A stretch of DNA of 64,000 nucleotides, from positions 9,435-73,434 of the forward strand of contig CALEPX010000087.1 of the NCBI GenBank assembly GCA_937911045.1. Reading direction: 5' to 3'. A program made the translations under genes and the position numbers. The stretch comes from an uncultured Fretibacterium sp. GTDB taxonomy: Bacteria > Synergistota > Synergistia > Synergistales > Aminobacteriaceae. This document shows positions 63,577-64,000 of the stretch, one piece after another. The notes below the pieces were generated by a model. It did no database searches. It worked only from the letters and a program-made list of their open reading frames with translations, and had not been told where the DNA came from. Position 1 is the first letter of the stretch. Each line of letters opens with the position of its first letter.

Positions 63577-63990
63577 ATGGCTTTGCTGACCATCCGGGAT
63601 CTTTCTGTCGGATATGAATCCCAAATCATACAAGAACATATCAATTTTGAGATCAATCAGGGAGATTATCTTTGTATAGTCGGAGAAAACGGCTCGGGCA
63701 AATCTACACTGATGAAGACACTTTTGCGCCTGCAAAAGCCGATGGCAGGAGAGATCATCATCGGCGACGGATTGCAGGAAAATGAGATCGGATATCTCCC
63801 GCAGCAAACAGACGTACAAAGAGACTTCCCGGCTTCCGTCCGGGAAATTGTGCTGTCCGGATGTCAGGGGCAAAGCAAATATCGTCCGTTTTATAATCGT
63901 GCCGATAAGCAGATGGCGGCAAGAAACATGGAACGGATGGAGATTTCTGACCTGGCAGGGAAATGCTATAGAGAGCTGTCCGGCGGGTAG
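63577..63990 (+). pseudogene. Zinc/manganese ABC transporter ATPase with in-frame TAG after the signature motif
   Basis: ATPase partner of the binding protein upstream. Walker A is GENGSGKST near residue 38 and the Q-loop region is GYLPQQTDV. The frame stops at TAG 63988-63990 immediately after LSGG, where almost all ABC proteins have a glutamine; CAG to TAG is one transition. The same frame stays open for the ten bases left in the window (cag cgg aga). Either a nonsense mutation, a base error near a contig end, or (less likely) a recoded TAG. Truncated as written, since Walker B would follow. Confidence 0.75.
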
Positions 63991-64000
63991 CAGCGGAGAG

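Noticed and set aside
63577..63990. TAG recoded as glutamine in the right-hand genome
   Set aside because: One in-frame TAG next to the end of the window is better explained by mutation or a base error; kept only as a check item.
1..64000. Search for tRNA, rRNA, riboswitches, phage genes or a known defence system
   Set aside because: No cloverleaf, conserved riboswitch core, phage structural gene or defence operon could be supported by reading; the dynamin-type and SbcC-like genes are not adjacent and show no defence partners.

Overview
The window joins two unrelated genomes. Positions 1 to about 50,985 come from a diderm anaerobe of the phylum Synergistota; the rest comes from a Clostridia-like Firmicute. 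The first call rests on a surface protein (15,054-16,733) whose C-terminus looks like the SYNERG-CTERM sorting signal, with a lipid A-type acyltransferase, a long pyruvate:ferredoxin oxidoreductase and FolE2 in support. Genes there are AT-richer, densely packed with many 1-50 base overlaps, and often use TTG or GTG starts. The second call rests on higher GC, consensus TTGACA/TATAAT promoters, DUF6273 and DUF5662 proteins, and Clostridia-type IS elements. At about 50,978-50,994 a cobaltochelatase gene (cbiK) and an oppositely oriented molybdopterin-binding gene are both cut inside conserved cores and fused over a shared 17-base word. An assembly chimera is the simplest reading.

Left part, in order: a low-molecular-weight tyrosine phosphatase; a four-gene polar amino acid ABC importer (789-3,773) closed by a terminator; yajC-secD-secF, ridA and eno on the minus strand; an S4 RNA-binding protein; an amidohydrolase-like protein lacking its metal motif; malQ; a secreted/envelope run (two small exported or unknown proteins, a long MscS-family channel, the SYNERG-CTERM protein); nifJ; an EAL phosphodiesterase with a decayed GGDEF domain. 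A long minus-strand operon follows (28,143 to 22,518): tyrS, a glycosyltransferase-like gene, a lauroyl-type acyltransferase, queD, a YafQ-type toxin-antitoxin pair, folE2 and a HlyD-like adaptor. Next come slt, tilS and a Rad50/SbcC-like coiled-coil protein without ATPase heads, then a glycerol catabolism operon (glpF-glpK-glpA-glpB-like-DUF1667) and an amidohydrolase. The part ends with rsmG-lysA, a PAS-domain plus dynamin-type GTPase, mutL with a 30-residue repeat linker, a class V aminotransferase, DUF4416, a polysaccharide deacetylase, small exported proteins and truncated cbiK.

Right part: a molybdate module (MoeA-like protein, modC, modB, modA, and a free two-domain molbindin), an esterase remnant, a divergent flavoprotein/MarR pair with palindromic operators inside its promoters, a DUF6273 lipoprotein, a short-chain dehydrogenase, and a nested insertion sequence in which an IS1595-like element with exact 8-base duplications splits an IS1182-like transposase. 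That nest abuts a truncated MBOAT acyltransferase. The end holds a DUF5662 protein and a zinc/manganese ABC importer whose ATPase is stopped by an in-frame TAG right after its signature motif.

I found no CRISPR array, no complete phage and no classical defence island. The most unusual items are the PAS-dynamin fusion, the headless SbcC-like protein, the MutL repeat linker, the metal-site-less amidohydrolase, the MarR operator layout, and the alternative RNA hairpins in the outer transposase leader.
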